64,000 bases of DNA from Nakamurella silvestris. Lineage in GTDB: Bacteria > Actinomycetota > Actinomycetes > Mycobacteriales > Nakamurellaceae. The stretch lies in the NCBI GenBank assembly GCA_003576535.1, contig QXCQ01000132.1, forward strand, positions 100,151-164,150, given 5' to 3'. Below, piece after piece: positions 17,842 to 25,676 of the stretch. The translations under genes were made by a program, and so were the position numbers. Each line of letters begins with the position of its first letter. The stretch's first letter is position 1. A model generated the notes under the pieces. That model ran no database searches, had not been told where the DNA came from, and saw nothing but the letters and a program-made list of their open reading frames with translations.

Positions 17842-18966
17842 GAGGGTTCCCGTGGCACCGCGGAGTTCGCCGATCCAGGCGGCTTCCTGTTCCAATGCCG
17901 TCCGTTGCGCGGCGGACAGCCGATCGGCCGTCACGGTGATCGTGAGCTTCGATCCGGTCTTCCGCGGACGCCAGAATCCGGCGATCCGCCCCCCGGCGAG
18001 GACCGCCCCGGCCGGCCCGAGGGCGGGCCACAGCGCCTTGGTGATCACCGGGTCCTCCGTCAGCAGGGCGCGCTGCCGTGACTGGAGCAGCGGATCCCCG
18101 GGTGGCAGCAGGCGGGTGAGGGCCTCGGCCGCCACGGTGTCGGTGCCCCTGATCTGATCGATGTACTCCGGCCGGGACAGGGCCTTCACCCCGTCGACCT
18201 CGACCGGTTGCAGTCCCTCCGGCAGGGCCGGGCGCAGCAGGGCAGCCGAGGTCCCGAGATGGCCGGCCAGGTCTGCCTCGCCGGCGACACCGTGGATCCG
18301 GAGGTAGTCCTCGAGGAGGCCGGTCCTGGATCGCCGGGCGCTGGCTGCCGTCGGCGGGGAGGTGAGGGCGGGGGAGAACCGTTGGAACGCGACCGGTCGG
18401 GATCCGGGCACCAACCCGACCGCACCGGGCAGGGCGGCGCTGCGGAAGAGCATCTCCAGGACATGGGTGGACCCGCAGGGTACACAGAAGGCGCTGTACT
18501 CGGCGGGCAGATCGGCCGTCACCGCCGCGCTCAGGTCCCCCTTGGTGATGGTGCGCGAGGTGTGGTGTCGGATGGCCTTGGCCACCTCGACCAGGGCGAT
18601 GAGCGGGTCGGCGCCGGCGTCCTTGAGGATCTTCCCGGACCCCACCAGCCGGGTCCAGGCGTCGGCCGCCGACAGCGGCCACAGGGCGGCGGCCAGGCTG
18701 TCCACGTCCTGGCGACGGTGGACGTGCGGGGAACCGCGCATCGACCACAGCTGGATCAGCTCGGACGAGGATCCAGGGGTCCCGATCTCCGGAACTGCCT
18801 CGGGGCCGGCGACGCGGGCGAGCAGCGCCAGCGGTGCGGAACCGTCCCGGTCCTGCACCCCGAGCCGCCAGAGGTCCAGGTCGGCCGCCGAACGGGAACG
18901 GTCCAGCCCGGAGGAGAGAACACGGTGATGGAAGACCTGTTCCCGTCCGAGCTGGACCGTACCCAT
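17827..18966 (-). CDS. Winged helix DNA-binding domain family protein (HTH_42/AlkZ-like fold)
   Basis: The 379-residue protein has the layout of the HTH_42 family: IQLWSMRGSPHVH near residue 75, the central RTITKGDLSAAV region, LEDYLRIHGVAGEADLAGHLG winged-helix segment, and the C-terminal PGDPLLQSRQRALLTED and GRIAGFWRPRKTGSKLTITV stretches. The family contains the AlkZ/YcaQ DNA glycosylases, but I do not see their QxQ catalytic pair in the expected N-terminal place, so glycosylase activity is doubtful. It converges on relA, and its last codons form half of a perfect palindrome. Confidence 0.75.
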   Translation of the reverse strand: MGTVQLGREQVFHHRVLSSGLDRSRSAADLDLWRLGVQDRDGSAPLALLARVAGPEAVPEIGTPGSSSELIQLWSMRGSPHVHRRQDVDSLAAALWPLSAADAWTRLVGSGKILKDAGADPLIALVEVAKAIRHHTSRTITKGDLSAAVTADLPAEYSAFCVPCGSTHVLEMLFRSAALPGAVGLVPGSRPVAFQRFSPALTSPPTAASARRSRTGLLEDYLRIHGVAGEADLAGHLGTSAALLRPALPEGLQPVEVDGVKALSRPEYIDQIRGTDTVAAEALTRLLPPGDPLLQSRQRALLTEDPVITKALWPALGPAGAVLAGGRIAGFWRPRKTGSKLTITVTADRLSAAQRTALEQEAAWIGELRGATGTLVCGT

Positions 18967-19066
18967 GGTGACCCCGTCCGCAGTGGTGACCGCTGAAGTA
19001 CCTGCAGGTCTACCAGTCCGGTCCGACAGCTGCTTTCGGGAGTGCTGCTGCCGGAGGTGTCGTTGT

Positions 19067-20074
19067 TCAGCTGGTCGGGGTGTCCTCCGTGGTCACGGCG
19101 GCCGTCGGGGTCGCGTCGGTGGCCTCCGGTGCGGAACCGGCACCGGTGGGCTCCTCCGTCGCCAGGGCCGGGTCGTCGGCCGGTGCGGTCGCGGTGACCG
19201 CATCCTTCGGGACGGTGATGGTGGTGATGGTCACCGGATCCTTCGGGGCGCCGTCGGCGACACTGGATCCGCCGGTGGCCAGGCCCTTGGCGGCGATGGC
19301 GTCGAGGACCTTCAGCCCACCGGCGTCGATGGTGCCCAGGATCGAGTAGTTCGGTCCGATCGGGGAATCGCCGTAGACCAGGAAGAACTGGGAGCCGTTG
19401 GTGTCGGGGCCGGCGTTCGCCATGGCGATGGTGCCGCGCGGGTAGGTGACCCCACCGGCCTCGGCCGGGATGTTGGCCAGACCCTCGTCGCCGAAGGAGT
19501 ATCCGGGTCCGCCGGAACCGGTTCCGGTCGGGTCACCGCACTGCAGCACCTTCAGGCTGTCGGAGGTGGTCAGCCGGTGGCAGGTGGTGTTGTCGAAGTA
19601 GCCCTGGGACGCCAGGCTCAGCAGGGAGTTGACCCCGCAGCGGGCCTTGGACCGGTCCAGCTTCAGTCCGACGTCACCGCTGTTGAGCTTGAGCGTCACA
19701 TCAACGGTGCCGGTGGACGGCGGGCTGACATTGGTCGGCGGTGTGGCCGTGCCGGCGTCACCGCTCGGGGTGTAGGTGCAGTCGGTGGTCGGAGCCATCG
19801 TCTCCGAGCCCACGGTCTCCGACCCGGCGGTCTCCGTCGCGGTCTCGGTCGCGAAGCTGTCGATCGAGGTGACCACCGGGTTGTCCGCAGCGCTGGTGTT
19901 GCTGTCCTTGTTGCCCTGGACGAGCCAGACGACACCGGCGACAACCACGACCGCGGCGACCACGCCGACGATCATCAGCCGCTGCCGCCGGGCGTGGGCC
20001 TGTTCCTGGCGACGAGCGAGTTGGCGCTCCAGTTTCCGGCGAGCGTTCTCACGTCGTTGCTGATTGGTGGGCAC
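19067..20074 (-). CDS. Membrane-anchored cyclophilin-type peptidyl-prolyl isomerase (Rv2582/ppiB-like)
   Basis: The GTG at 20074 is preferred over the ATG two codons upstream: GGAGG abuts that ATG but stands 6 nt from the GTG, and the resulting N-terminus MPTNQQRR matches actinobacterial homologues. A basic cytoplasmic coiled stretch (~33 residues) is followed by one membrane helix (LMIVGVVAAVVVVAGVVWLV), a Ser/Thr-rich linker, and an extracytoplasmic cyclophilin domain (GYFDNTTCHRL, RGTIAMANAGPDTNGSQFFL, YSILGTI). A Thr/Ala/Asp-rich tail closes it. Cyclophilin-type enzymes isomerise Xaa-Pro bonds. The catalytic-site Arg is replaced: the usual FHRxI reads CHRLT, with CHR retained. Confidence 0.85.
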   Translation of the reverse strand: MPTNQQRRENARRKLERQLARRQEQAHARRQRLMIVGVVAAVVVVAGVVWLVQGNKDSNTSAADNPVVTSIDSFATETATETAGSETVGSETMAPTTDCTYTPSGDAGTATPPTNVSPPSTGTVDVTLKLNSGDVGLKLDRSKARCGVNSLLSLASQGYFDNTTCHRLTTSDSLKVLQCGDPTGTGSGGPGYSFGDEGLANIPAEAGGVTYPRGTIAMANAGPDTNGSQFFLVYGDSPIGPNYSILGTIDAGGLKVLDAIAAKGLATGGSSVADGAPKDPVTITTITVPKDAVTATAPADDPALATEEPTGAGSAPEATDATPTAAVTTEDTPTS

Positions 20075-20265
20075 CGTCATCCTCCAGAGAGTTCAGTTGT
20101 GACCAGCGGTCGACCTGTTTGGATTACCTGGTCCGCCGGGGATTCTAAGTGACCGGGAGGTGCCGTTGTTGTGATGGGGCTGGGTATCGTTGGGAAACTT
20201 CTTGGAGTGGCCTTTGAGTTGATCTCCACCTGGGGTTTGTCCGGCCGCCGCCCACGCCCCTTCCG

Positions 20266-20333
20266 TTCCCGCGCACGTAGTTGTTCCTCGCGCACGTAAC
20301 TACGTGCGCGAGGAAGAACAACGTGCGCGAGAA
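20266..20333. repeat. 68-bp palindromic repeat, family B (copy 1)
   Basis: Two 33-nt arms with few mismatches flank a 2-nt centre. Each arm is itself built of two CGCGCACG-containing halves. Other 68-bp copies are at 50141-50208 and 57945-58012. This copy is unusual in lying between divergent genes, upstream of both the cyclophilin and hydrolase genes. The remaining spacer (20081-20265) shows no gene. Confidence 0.75.
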
Positions 20334-20364
20334 AAGTGCTTTCCCCGGACCGATAGGGTGGGGT

Positions 20365-21036
20365 GTGTTCATTTCCGGGTTTCCCGCCGGGTCCTTCCAG
20401 GCCAATTGCTTCCTGATCGCCCCCGAAGGTGGTGGCCCCGCCGTCATTGTCGATCCCGGTGAGGACGCCACCGAGCGCATCGTCGAGATCGTGAAGCAGA
20501 ACGGGCTGGCTCCGGTCGCGGTCCTGTTGACCCACGGCCACCTGGACCACACCGCCTCCTTGCTCGAGGTCTGCCGCACCTTCGACATCCCGGTGTTGAT
20601 CCACCCGGATGACGAATACATGCTCGACGACCCGCTCGCCGCCCTGTCATCGCAGCTGAAGGAGGCTCTGGCCGACCGGCCGACGGGTTCCCTGCGTCCG
20701 GAACAGGTGTTGCACCTCGTCGACGGCGGTGCACCCGCGGTGGCCGACCTGCCGATCACGGTTGATCACACCCCGGGCCATACCGGCGGCTCGGTGGTCT
20801 TTCGCATCGCCGGTGACGGTGACCGCCCGGAGGTGCTGTTCACCGGCGACACCCTGTTCGCCGGATCGGTCGGACGCACCGACCTGCCCGGCGGCTCCCG
20901 CGAGGTGCTTGACCGGTCCCTGGCCGGGAAACTGCTGGTCCGGCCGGATGCGGCCCTGGTGTTGCCGGGCCACGGACCGACCAGTTCCATCGGCGACGAA
21001 CGCCGCACCAACCCGTTCCTGCAGGGCTTGAACTAA
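20365..21036 (+). CDS. Metallo-beta-lactamase-fold hydrolase (glyoxalase II-like, Rv2581c-like)
   Basis: The 223-residue protein has the zinc motif LTHGHLDHT and downstream ligands in [18 protein letters not shown] and [13 protein letters not shown], the pattern of hydroxyacylglutathione hydrolase-like enzymes. The substrate is not determined by sequence; actinobacteria use mycothiol rather than glutathione. The open frame extends upstream through the family-B palindrome. The GTG at 20365, giving [15 protein letters not shown], matches the family N-terminus and follows a GGTGGGG stretch, so it is preferred. It ends 8 nt before hisS, whose Shine-Dalgarno overlaps its stop. Confidence 0.88.
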   Translation: MFISGFPAGSFQANCFLIAPEGGGPAVIVDPGEDATERIVEIVKQNGLAPVAVLLTHGHLDHTASLLEVCRTFDIPVLIHPDDEYMLDDPLAALSSQLKEALADRPTGSLRPEQVLHLVDGGAPAVADLPITVDHTPGHTGGSVVFRIAGDGDRPEVLFTGDTLFAGSVGRTDLPGGSREVLDRSLAGKLLVRPDAALVLPGHGPTSSIGDERRTNPFLQGLN

Positions 21037-21044
21037 GGAGAGAA

Positions 21045-22307
21045 GTGCCTGATTTTTACGCACCGAAGGGTGTCCCGGACTACGTGCCGCCGGTCTCCCG
21101 GCAGTTCGCCGCCGCGCGCAACGGCCTGATCGCCGCCGCCGAGCGGGCCGGTTACCAACCGATCGAGCTGCCGGTGTTCGAGGACACCGGTCTGTTCGCG
21201 CGCGGTGTCGGGGAATCCACGGACGTGGTGTCGAAGGAGATGTACACCTTCGCCGATCGCGGTGGGCGGTCGGTGACACTGCGGCCGGAGGGGACGGCCG
21301 GGGTGATGCGGGCGGTCATCGAACACGGTCTGGACCGCGGGGCCCTGCCGGTCAAGCTGGTCTACGCCGGGCCGTTCTTCCGGTACGAGCGGCCCCAGGC
21401 CGGTCGCTACCGTCAGCTGCAGCAGGTGGGCATCGAGGCCATCGGCCTGGACGACCCGGCCCTGGACGCCGAGGTCATCGCCGTGGCCGACGAGGGTTTC
21501 CGTTCGCTGGGGCTGTCCGGCTTCCGGCTGGACATCACCTCCCTCGGGGACGCCAACTGCCGTCCGGCCTACCGGGAGAAACTGCAGGCCTTCCTGGCCG
21601 CGTTGCCGCTGGACGAGGCGACCCGGGAGCGGGCCGAGGTGAACCCGTTGCGCGTGCTCGACGACAAACGCCCGGAGGTGCAGGCCCTGGTGGCCGACGC
21701 CCCGCTGATGGCCGACCACCTCTGTGCCGAGTGCTCCGAGCACTTCGAGTCGGTGATCGCCGGCCTCGACGCCCTGGGTGTGGCCCACGTGCGCAACCCG
21801 CGGCTGGTGCGCGGGCTGGACTACTACACGAAGACCACCTTCGAGTTCGTGCACCCGGGCCTCGGTGCCCAGTCGGGGATCGGCGGCGGTGGACGGTACG
21901 ACGGTCTGATGGCCCAGCTCGGCGGACAGTCCCTGTCCGGCATCGGGTTCGGCATCGGGGTGGACCGGACGGTGCTCGCGGCGAAGGCCGAAGGGGTCGA
22001 ACTGGCCACCGGGGGCCGGGTCGACGTCTACGGGGTCCCGATGGGTGCCGAGGCGAAGGCGGTCCTGGTCGGGGTGGCCGGAAAACTGCGGGCGGCCGGG
22101 ATCCGGGTGGACCTCGCCTACGGCAGCCGCGCCCTGAAAACCGCGATGAAGTCCGCAGATGCCTCGGGGGCACGGGTCGCCCTGGTGCTCGGGGACCGCG
22201 AGCTGGCCGCCGGTGAGGTGGTCGTCAAGGACATGGTCGCCGGGGACCAGCAGACCGTCACCCTCGACGCTGTGGTGGAGTCGGTCCGGGGTCTGCTCCA
22301 GGGCTGA
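21045..22307 (+). CDS. hisS: Histidyl-tRNA synthetase
   Basis: This is a class-II synthetase that charges tRNA-His. The 420-residue protein has [13 protein letters not shown] at the N-terminus, motif 2 [20 protein letters not shown], histidine motif [15 protein letters not shown], motif 3 [13 protein letters not shown], and a C-terminal anticodon-binding domain. The GTG start follows AAGGAG formed at the end of the upstream gene. Length and motifs are normal. Confidence 0.97.
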   Translation: MPDFYAPKGVPDYVPPVSRQFAAARNGLIAAAERAGYQPIELPVFEDTGLFARGVGESTDVVSKEMYTFADRGGRSVTLRPEGTAGVMRAVIEHGLDRGALPVKLVYAGPFFRYERPQAGRYRQLQQVGIEAIGLDDPALDAEVIAVADEGFRSLGLSGFRLDITSLGDANCRPAYREKLQAFLAALPLDEATRERAEVNPLRVLDDKRPEVQALVADAPLMADHLCAECSEHFESVIAGLDALGVAHVRNPRLVRGLDYYTKTTFEFVHPGLGAQSGIGGGGRYDGLMAQLGGQSLSGIGFGIGVDRTVLAAKAEGVELATGGRVDVYGVPMGAEAKAVLVGVAGKLRAAGIRVDLAYGSRALKTAMKSADASGARVALVLGDRELAAGEVVVKDMVAGDQQTVTLDAVVESVRGLLQG

Positions 22308-22322
22308 CACCGCGCCGGGGTT

Positions 22323-22374
22323 GACGATGACCCGAACGTCTGTTCGAATAGAACGAACGTTCGGGTCATTCGTC
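22323..22374 (+). promoter_or_regulatory. Two LexA (SOS) boxes inside a palindrome upstream of the radical SAM gene
   Basis: GAACGTCTGTTC (22334-22345) and GAACGAACGTTC (22351-22362) both fit GAAC-N4-GTTC exactly and are spaced 17 bp centre to centre. They sit within a larger inverted repeat (arms 22323-22339 and 22357-22374, one-base bulge). The second box ends 26 nt before the gene start. As I recall, mycobacterial Rv2578c is also LexA-regulated. Confidence 0.8.
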
Positions 22375-22388
22375 GTCAGGGGTCAGCT

Positions 22389-23533
22389 ATGCGGTGGCAG
22401 GGACAGACCATCGGTGCCTTCGACGAGAGCGCGTTGCCCGGACTGAATCGGATCGCCGGGCTGATGCGGACGGTGACCACCCCGGACTTCGCCGGCGTCA
22501 CCTTCCACGAGGTGCATGCCAAGTCCGCCCTGAACAAGGTGCCGGGGGCGTCCTCGATGCCGTTCAAGTGGACGATCAATCCGATGCGCGGCTGCGTCCA
22601 TCGCTGCCGGTACTGCTTCGCCCGGAAGACCCACGAGTACCTGGACTTCGACGCCGGAGCCGATTTCGACTCGCAGATCGTCGTCAAGGTCAACGTGGCC
22701 GAGGTGCCCGTCGGGAGCTGGCCCGGCCGTCCTGGATCAGGGAGCGGGTGGCCATCGGGACGAACACCGACCCCTATCAACGGCCGGAGGGGCGGTACCG
22801 GCTGATGCCCGGCATCATCGGAGCCCTGGCGGATTCGGGCACGCCGTTCTCGATCCTGACCAAGGGTCCGCTGCTGCGCCGTGATCTCCCGCTGCTGCAG
22901 CGGGCGAAGGAGTCCGTGTCCATCGGCATCGGTGTCTCGCTGGCCCTGACCGACCCGGTCCTGCAACAGGCCGTCGAACCGGGGACGCCGCTCCCACAGG
23001 CCCGGTTGGATCTGATCAAGGCGGTGCGGGACGCCGGCCTGCCCTGCGGGGTGTTCGTCGCGCCGATCCTGCCCGGCCTGAGCGACGCGCCGGAGCAGCT
23101 GGCCGATCTGCTCGGCCGGTTGGCGGACGTGGGTGCGACCTCCGCCTCGATCATCCCGTTGCACCTGCGGCCGGGGACCCGCGAATGGTTCATGTCCTGG
23201 CTCGCCGCGGAGCACCCGGACCTGGTAACGCGGTACCAGCGGCTGTACGGCCGGGGATCCTACGTCACCGCCGAGTACAAGCAGTGGCTGTGGAACCATG
23301 CCGGTCCGCTGCTCCGGGAGTTCGGTTTCGAGCGGTCGGCGTCGGAGATCCGTGGCGAGTACGGCACCACGGGTGCCCTCGACGGTGGGGATGGGGTCGC
23401 CGGGTCGGGTGGTGGTTCCGGCGGGAGTTACCCGCAGGGGTACATCCCTGCCGCCGGGCCCACGGCAGACCCGGATGCCGGACCGTCCGCGCTCGCGGCC
23501 GTGACGGCGGTGGGGGAGCCGGCCCTCTTCTGA
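22389..23533 (+). pseudogene. Rv2578c-type radical SAM protein, interrupted by a single-base frameshift
   Basis: The first ~106 codons carry the radical SAM cluster motif CVHRCRYCF (Cx3Cx2C) in MPFKWTINPMRGCVHRCRYC and run to FDSQIVVKVNVAEV. The remainder of the family (RRELARPSW, GTNTDPYQRPEGRYRLMPGI, PLHLRPGTREWFMSWL) continues in the next frame to 23533. Joining the two needs one extra base at about 22707-22709, so a one-base deletion in the genome or read is likely; no slippery site suggests programmed shifting. Everything else looks intact. Radical SAM enzymes of this group, related to spore photoproduct lyase-like proteins, are of unknown function; the two LexA boxes point to DNA damage. 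Confidence 0.8.
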
Positions 23534-23550
23534 CTTGCCCCGCACCTGTC

Positions 23551-23621
23551 CGCGAGTGGACTCCCACACCCCAGATTCCGAGGTGTGGGAGTCCACTCGG
23601 CGCGGGAGAAAAGTAGAGTGC
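23551..23621. repeat. Family A palindrome plus left copy of a 69-bp exact direct repeat
   Basis: CGAGTGGACTCCCACACC (23553-23570) pairs perfectly with 23582-23599. The block 23553-23621, including the unpaired tail GGCGCGGGAGAAAAGTAGAG-TGC, recurs base for base at 25129-25197. The palindrome begins 18 nt after the radical SAM stop. The tail carries an orphan copy of the TAGAGT promoter element found before the VOC gene. Confidence 0.85.
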
Positions 23622-23823
23622 TCCGAGTCCGTTGAACGCTTGTCGAGTGGCTTTGATGCTGGCAGATCGCCATGGCATCCGTTGGCGCTACTGGCAATTC
23701 TGGGCACGTCAGTGCAGGTGAGAGACGTCTAGGGTGCACAGTGCGTAGCCGACACTCGCTACGTGCCTGTCGGAACTCCTCGCGGGTATCTGAGACTGTC
23801 ACGACGAGATCGGAACTGCGTAC

Positions 23824-24431
23824 ATGGATCGAGTACGGAGAAAGACCTGCATCCTGGCAGTTCTGACAATGGCGGCCTTCGTCGTTGTCCAGAGTGCTGC
23901 CCGAGCGCAGAACAGTGAGCAGAAGATACCTGTCGGACTCATGGCACCGGCACAGCCCCCACCATCGTTCATCATCCTCAGCAGTACCTTGTACCAGGCG
24001 AAAGATCCGTCTGCGACACCACCGATCAGGATGTCGAACCGAAGTGGATGGCTTCGAGTACCGTGACGCCGGTCAAAGTCCTGCACTCCAGAGGTAGGAG
24101 CGGCACGATGGTCGGACAAGCAGTCTGTCATCGCGGGGACGCAACGGGGTTCAGCTGCGGGGTGGTGGCGGACAAGGCAGTACGGCTGAACTACACAGAT
24201 GCTTGTCCAGGGACAGTGTGCGCCAAGGTGTGGGTCGAGGTGGTGCCAGGGGATCTGAACTTGCGATGCGCGAATGGTGACAGCGGTGGCCCTGTCGGGA
24301 GTAACACCACGGCCTACGGGTTCTACAAGGGTCAAGCATCTGCAGGTCCAGGGGGTGGTCAATGTGAGTCGGCCTACTACATGTCCGTCACGTACCTCGT
24401 CGATCTTGATTCGGTGGTTTACCTTGCCTGA
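23824..24431 (+). pseudogene. Remnant of a secreted chymotrypsin-like (S1) serine protease
   Basis: A short frame (23824-24066) encodes a signal peptide, RRKTCILAVLTMAAFVVVQSAARA, and then stops. A second frame (from about 24048 to 24431) encodes SGTMVGQAVCHRGDATGFSC and the serine-active-site motif CANGDSGGPVG, typical of streptogrisin-like proteases. The barrel with the catalytic His and Asp is missing: only ~75 codons separate the signal peptide from the C-terminal barrel and they change frame. It is best read as a decayed or internally deleted protease, although the C-terminal piece alone could still be translated. Base composition is lower in G+C than neighbours, in keeping with acquired DNA. 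Confidence 0.6.
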
Positions 24432-24490
24432 GAAGACCGAGCCATCAGTTGTACCTCGAGATCGGCCGTTGTCGTGGGGCGGGTCGGTCG

Positions 24491-25108
24491 GTGGGAATCT
24501 TGACGCGCAGTAGATGGTTCTGGCCGTCGTTGACGGCCGTGTTGGTGGGTGTTGTCGTCGCCGTCTTTTTGCTCACCCACCTGGCGCAGCGCGACTCACC
24601 AGGAGACTCCGCCACACCCGTTGTCATTTCACCCTCGACTCCGAATTCGGTCACAACAGACGGGCGGTCGGCGCTTCCTGTGATGCCGCCGAGCACTGAA
24701 TCGACAGGAGTGGGCTCGCCGCAGAGAACGGGAACAACCTCTGTCGAAGCGGTTTCCACTGCCTCAAGCACGTCGGATGGGACGTTGCCGCACCACACCA
24801 TCGACCCGCTGGCACCGTCGGACGGAATCTCGTTGACCGGGTTGCTTCGATGGGACGGCTCTTGTCTGTATTTGGATACTGATGGGCTCAAGGTCAGTCT
24901 GCTGTGGCCCAGGGGATTCACCAGCCAGCACCATGGCGCTGTCGTTGAGGTCCTTGATCCGAACGGCAACGTGGTGGGTCGGACAGACGGTCGCTATGTC
25001 CGACTCGGTGGGAACGACATCCTCGAGATCACGGAGGCGCAGTACGGTGCGTGCGTATTCGCAGGTGGCAGTGGCTTCGAGGTCCTCAACGTAGTGGGTC
25101 GGCATTGA
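24491..25108 (+). CDS. Small single-pass membrane or secreted protein of unknown function
   Basis: I do not recognise the family. From the GTG at 24491 the product has ~205 residues: a basic start (GILTRSRW), a strong hydrophobic helix (WPSLTAVLVGVVVAVFLLTHL), a Ser/Thr/Pro-rich linker (~85 residues) and a C-terminal domain with RWDGSCLYLDTDGL, VEVLDPNGNVVGRTDGRYV and YGACVFAGGSGFEVLNV. The two cysteines may form a disulfide in the exported domain. The frame is also open back to a TTG at 24449. It lies in the AT-richer island bounded by the 69-bp direct repeats, next to the protease remnant. Confidence 0.6.
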   Translation: MGILTRSRWFWPSLTAVLVGVVVAVFLLTHLAQRDSPGDSATPVVISPSTPNSVTTDGRSALPVMPPSTESTGVGSPQRTGTTSVEAVSTASSTSDGTLPHHTIDPLAPSDGISLTGLLRWDGSCLYLDTDGLKVSLLWPRGFTSQHHGAVVEVLDPNGNVVGRTDGRYVRLGGNDILEITEAQYGACVFAGGSGFEVLNVVGRH

Positions 25109-25128
25109 CGGTCGAAGCGGTACCCCGC

Positions 25129-25197
25129 CGAGTGGACTCCCACACCCCAGATTCCGAGGTGTGGGAGTCCACTCGGCGCGGGAGAAAAGTAGAGTGC
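25129..25197. repeat. Family A palindrome plus right copy of the 69-bp exact direct repeat
   Basis: It is identical to 23553-23621. The 18-bp arms begin 20 nt after the stop of the unknown membrane protein. The tail supplies the promoter of the VOC gene that follows. The two copies bound a 1.5-kb island. Confidence 0.85.
25190..25195 (+). promoter_or_regulatory. -10 element of a probably leaderless VOC gene
   Basis: TAGAGT matches TANNNT and ends 6 nt before the ATG at 25202, the spacing expected when transcription starts at the A of the start codon. No Shine-Dalgarno is present. Confidence 0.6.
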
Positions 25198-25201
25198 CGT
25201 C

Positions 25202-25552
25202 ATGGGACTGCTCTGGGAACAGGTCATTGTCGACGCCGCCGATACGGTGGCCCTGGGTGAATGGTGGGCGACCGCCCTCGGCTGGGTGGTGGTGAACAAC
25301 GACCCCGAGGAGTTCGAGATCAGACCGGACGTGGACACGAAACCGGGACTGCTCTTCGTCCGGGTCATCGAGCCGAAGACGTCCAAGAACCGGTTGCACC
25401 TGGATTTTCGGCCGGTCGACCAGGGTGCCGAGGTGGAACGGCTGATCGCGATGGGGGCGCACCGCGCCGACATCGGTCAAGGGTCGGCGTCCTGGGTGGT
25501 GCTGACCGACCCGGAGGGCAACGAGTTCTGCATCCTCAGCGGCCGCAGCTAG
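25202..25552 (+). CDS. VOC/glyoxalase-like domain protein
   Basis: The protein has 116 residues forming a single vicinal-oxygen-chelate module of the Glyoxalase_6 type: WEQVIVDAADTVALGEWWAT ALGW at the start, NRLHLDFRP in the centre and WVVLTDPEGNEFCIL at the end. Such proteins bind a metal or a small hydrophobic ligand; the role here is unknown. The ATG is chosen because a -10 element stands 6 nt upstream, implying a leaderless mRNA. A family A palindrome lies on each side. Confidence 0.85.
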   Translation: MGLLWEQVIVDAADTVALGEWWATALGWVVVNNDPEEFEIRPDVDTKPGLLFVRVIEPKTSKNRLHLDFRPVDQGAEVERLIAMGAHRADIGQGSASWVVLTDPEGNEFCILSGRS

Positions 25553-25560
25553 ATACCTTC

Positions 25561-25613
25561 CCGCGAGTGGACTTCCACCCCCCAGAAACGGGGGTGTGAC
25601 GGTCCGCTCGCGG
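25561..25613. repeat. Family A palindromic repeat (divergent copy)
   Basis: The outer arms CCGCGAGTGGAC and GTCCGCTCGCGG pair well and the interior pairs imperfectly. It begins 9 nt after the VOC stop codon and abuts the terminator of the opposing helicase gene. Confidence 0.7.
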
Positions 25614-25659
25614 CACAAAAAAAGCCGCCGGCCTCCCCGCGAACGGGGAGGCCGGCGGC
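25614..25659 (-). terminator. Rho-independent terminator of the DEAD-box helicase gene
   Basis: On the - strand a perfect long stem, GCCGCCGGCCTCCCCG and CGGGGAGGCCGGCGGC around a TTCG-type loop, is followed directly by a run of seven T residues (A-run at 25616-25622 on +). It starts about 18 nt after the helicase stop. It is the clearest canonical terminator in the window. Confidence 0.92.
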
Positions 25660-25676
25660 CCTGTGCTCAGATGTGC

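Noticed and set aside
15603-17858. 751-codon - strand open frame opposite relA
   Set aside because: A shadow of relA produced by third-position GC bias.
17827-18966. Assigning AlkZ DNA glycosylase function to the winged-helix protein
   Set aside because: The family fold fits, but the QxQ catalytic pair is not evident at the N-terminal site.
22700-22720. Programmed ribosomal frameshift in the radical SAM gene
   Set aside because: No slippery heptamer or downstream structure is seen; a one-base deletion or error is simpler.
23551-25197. The 1.5-kb island as an insertion sequence
   Set aside because: No transposase or terminal inverted repeats; only the direct repeat and a decayed protease are seen.
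23551-25613. Family A copies as a CRISPR-like array
   Set aside because: Copies are far apart, palindromic to the ends, flanked by genes, and lack regular spacers.
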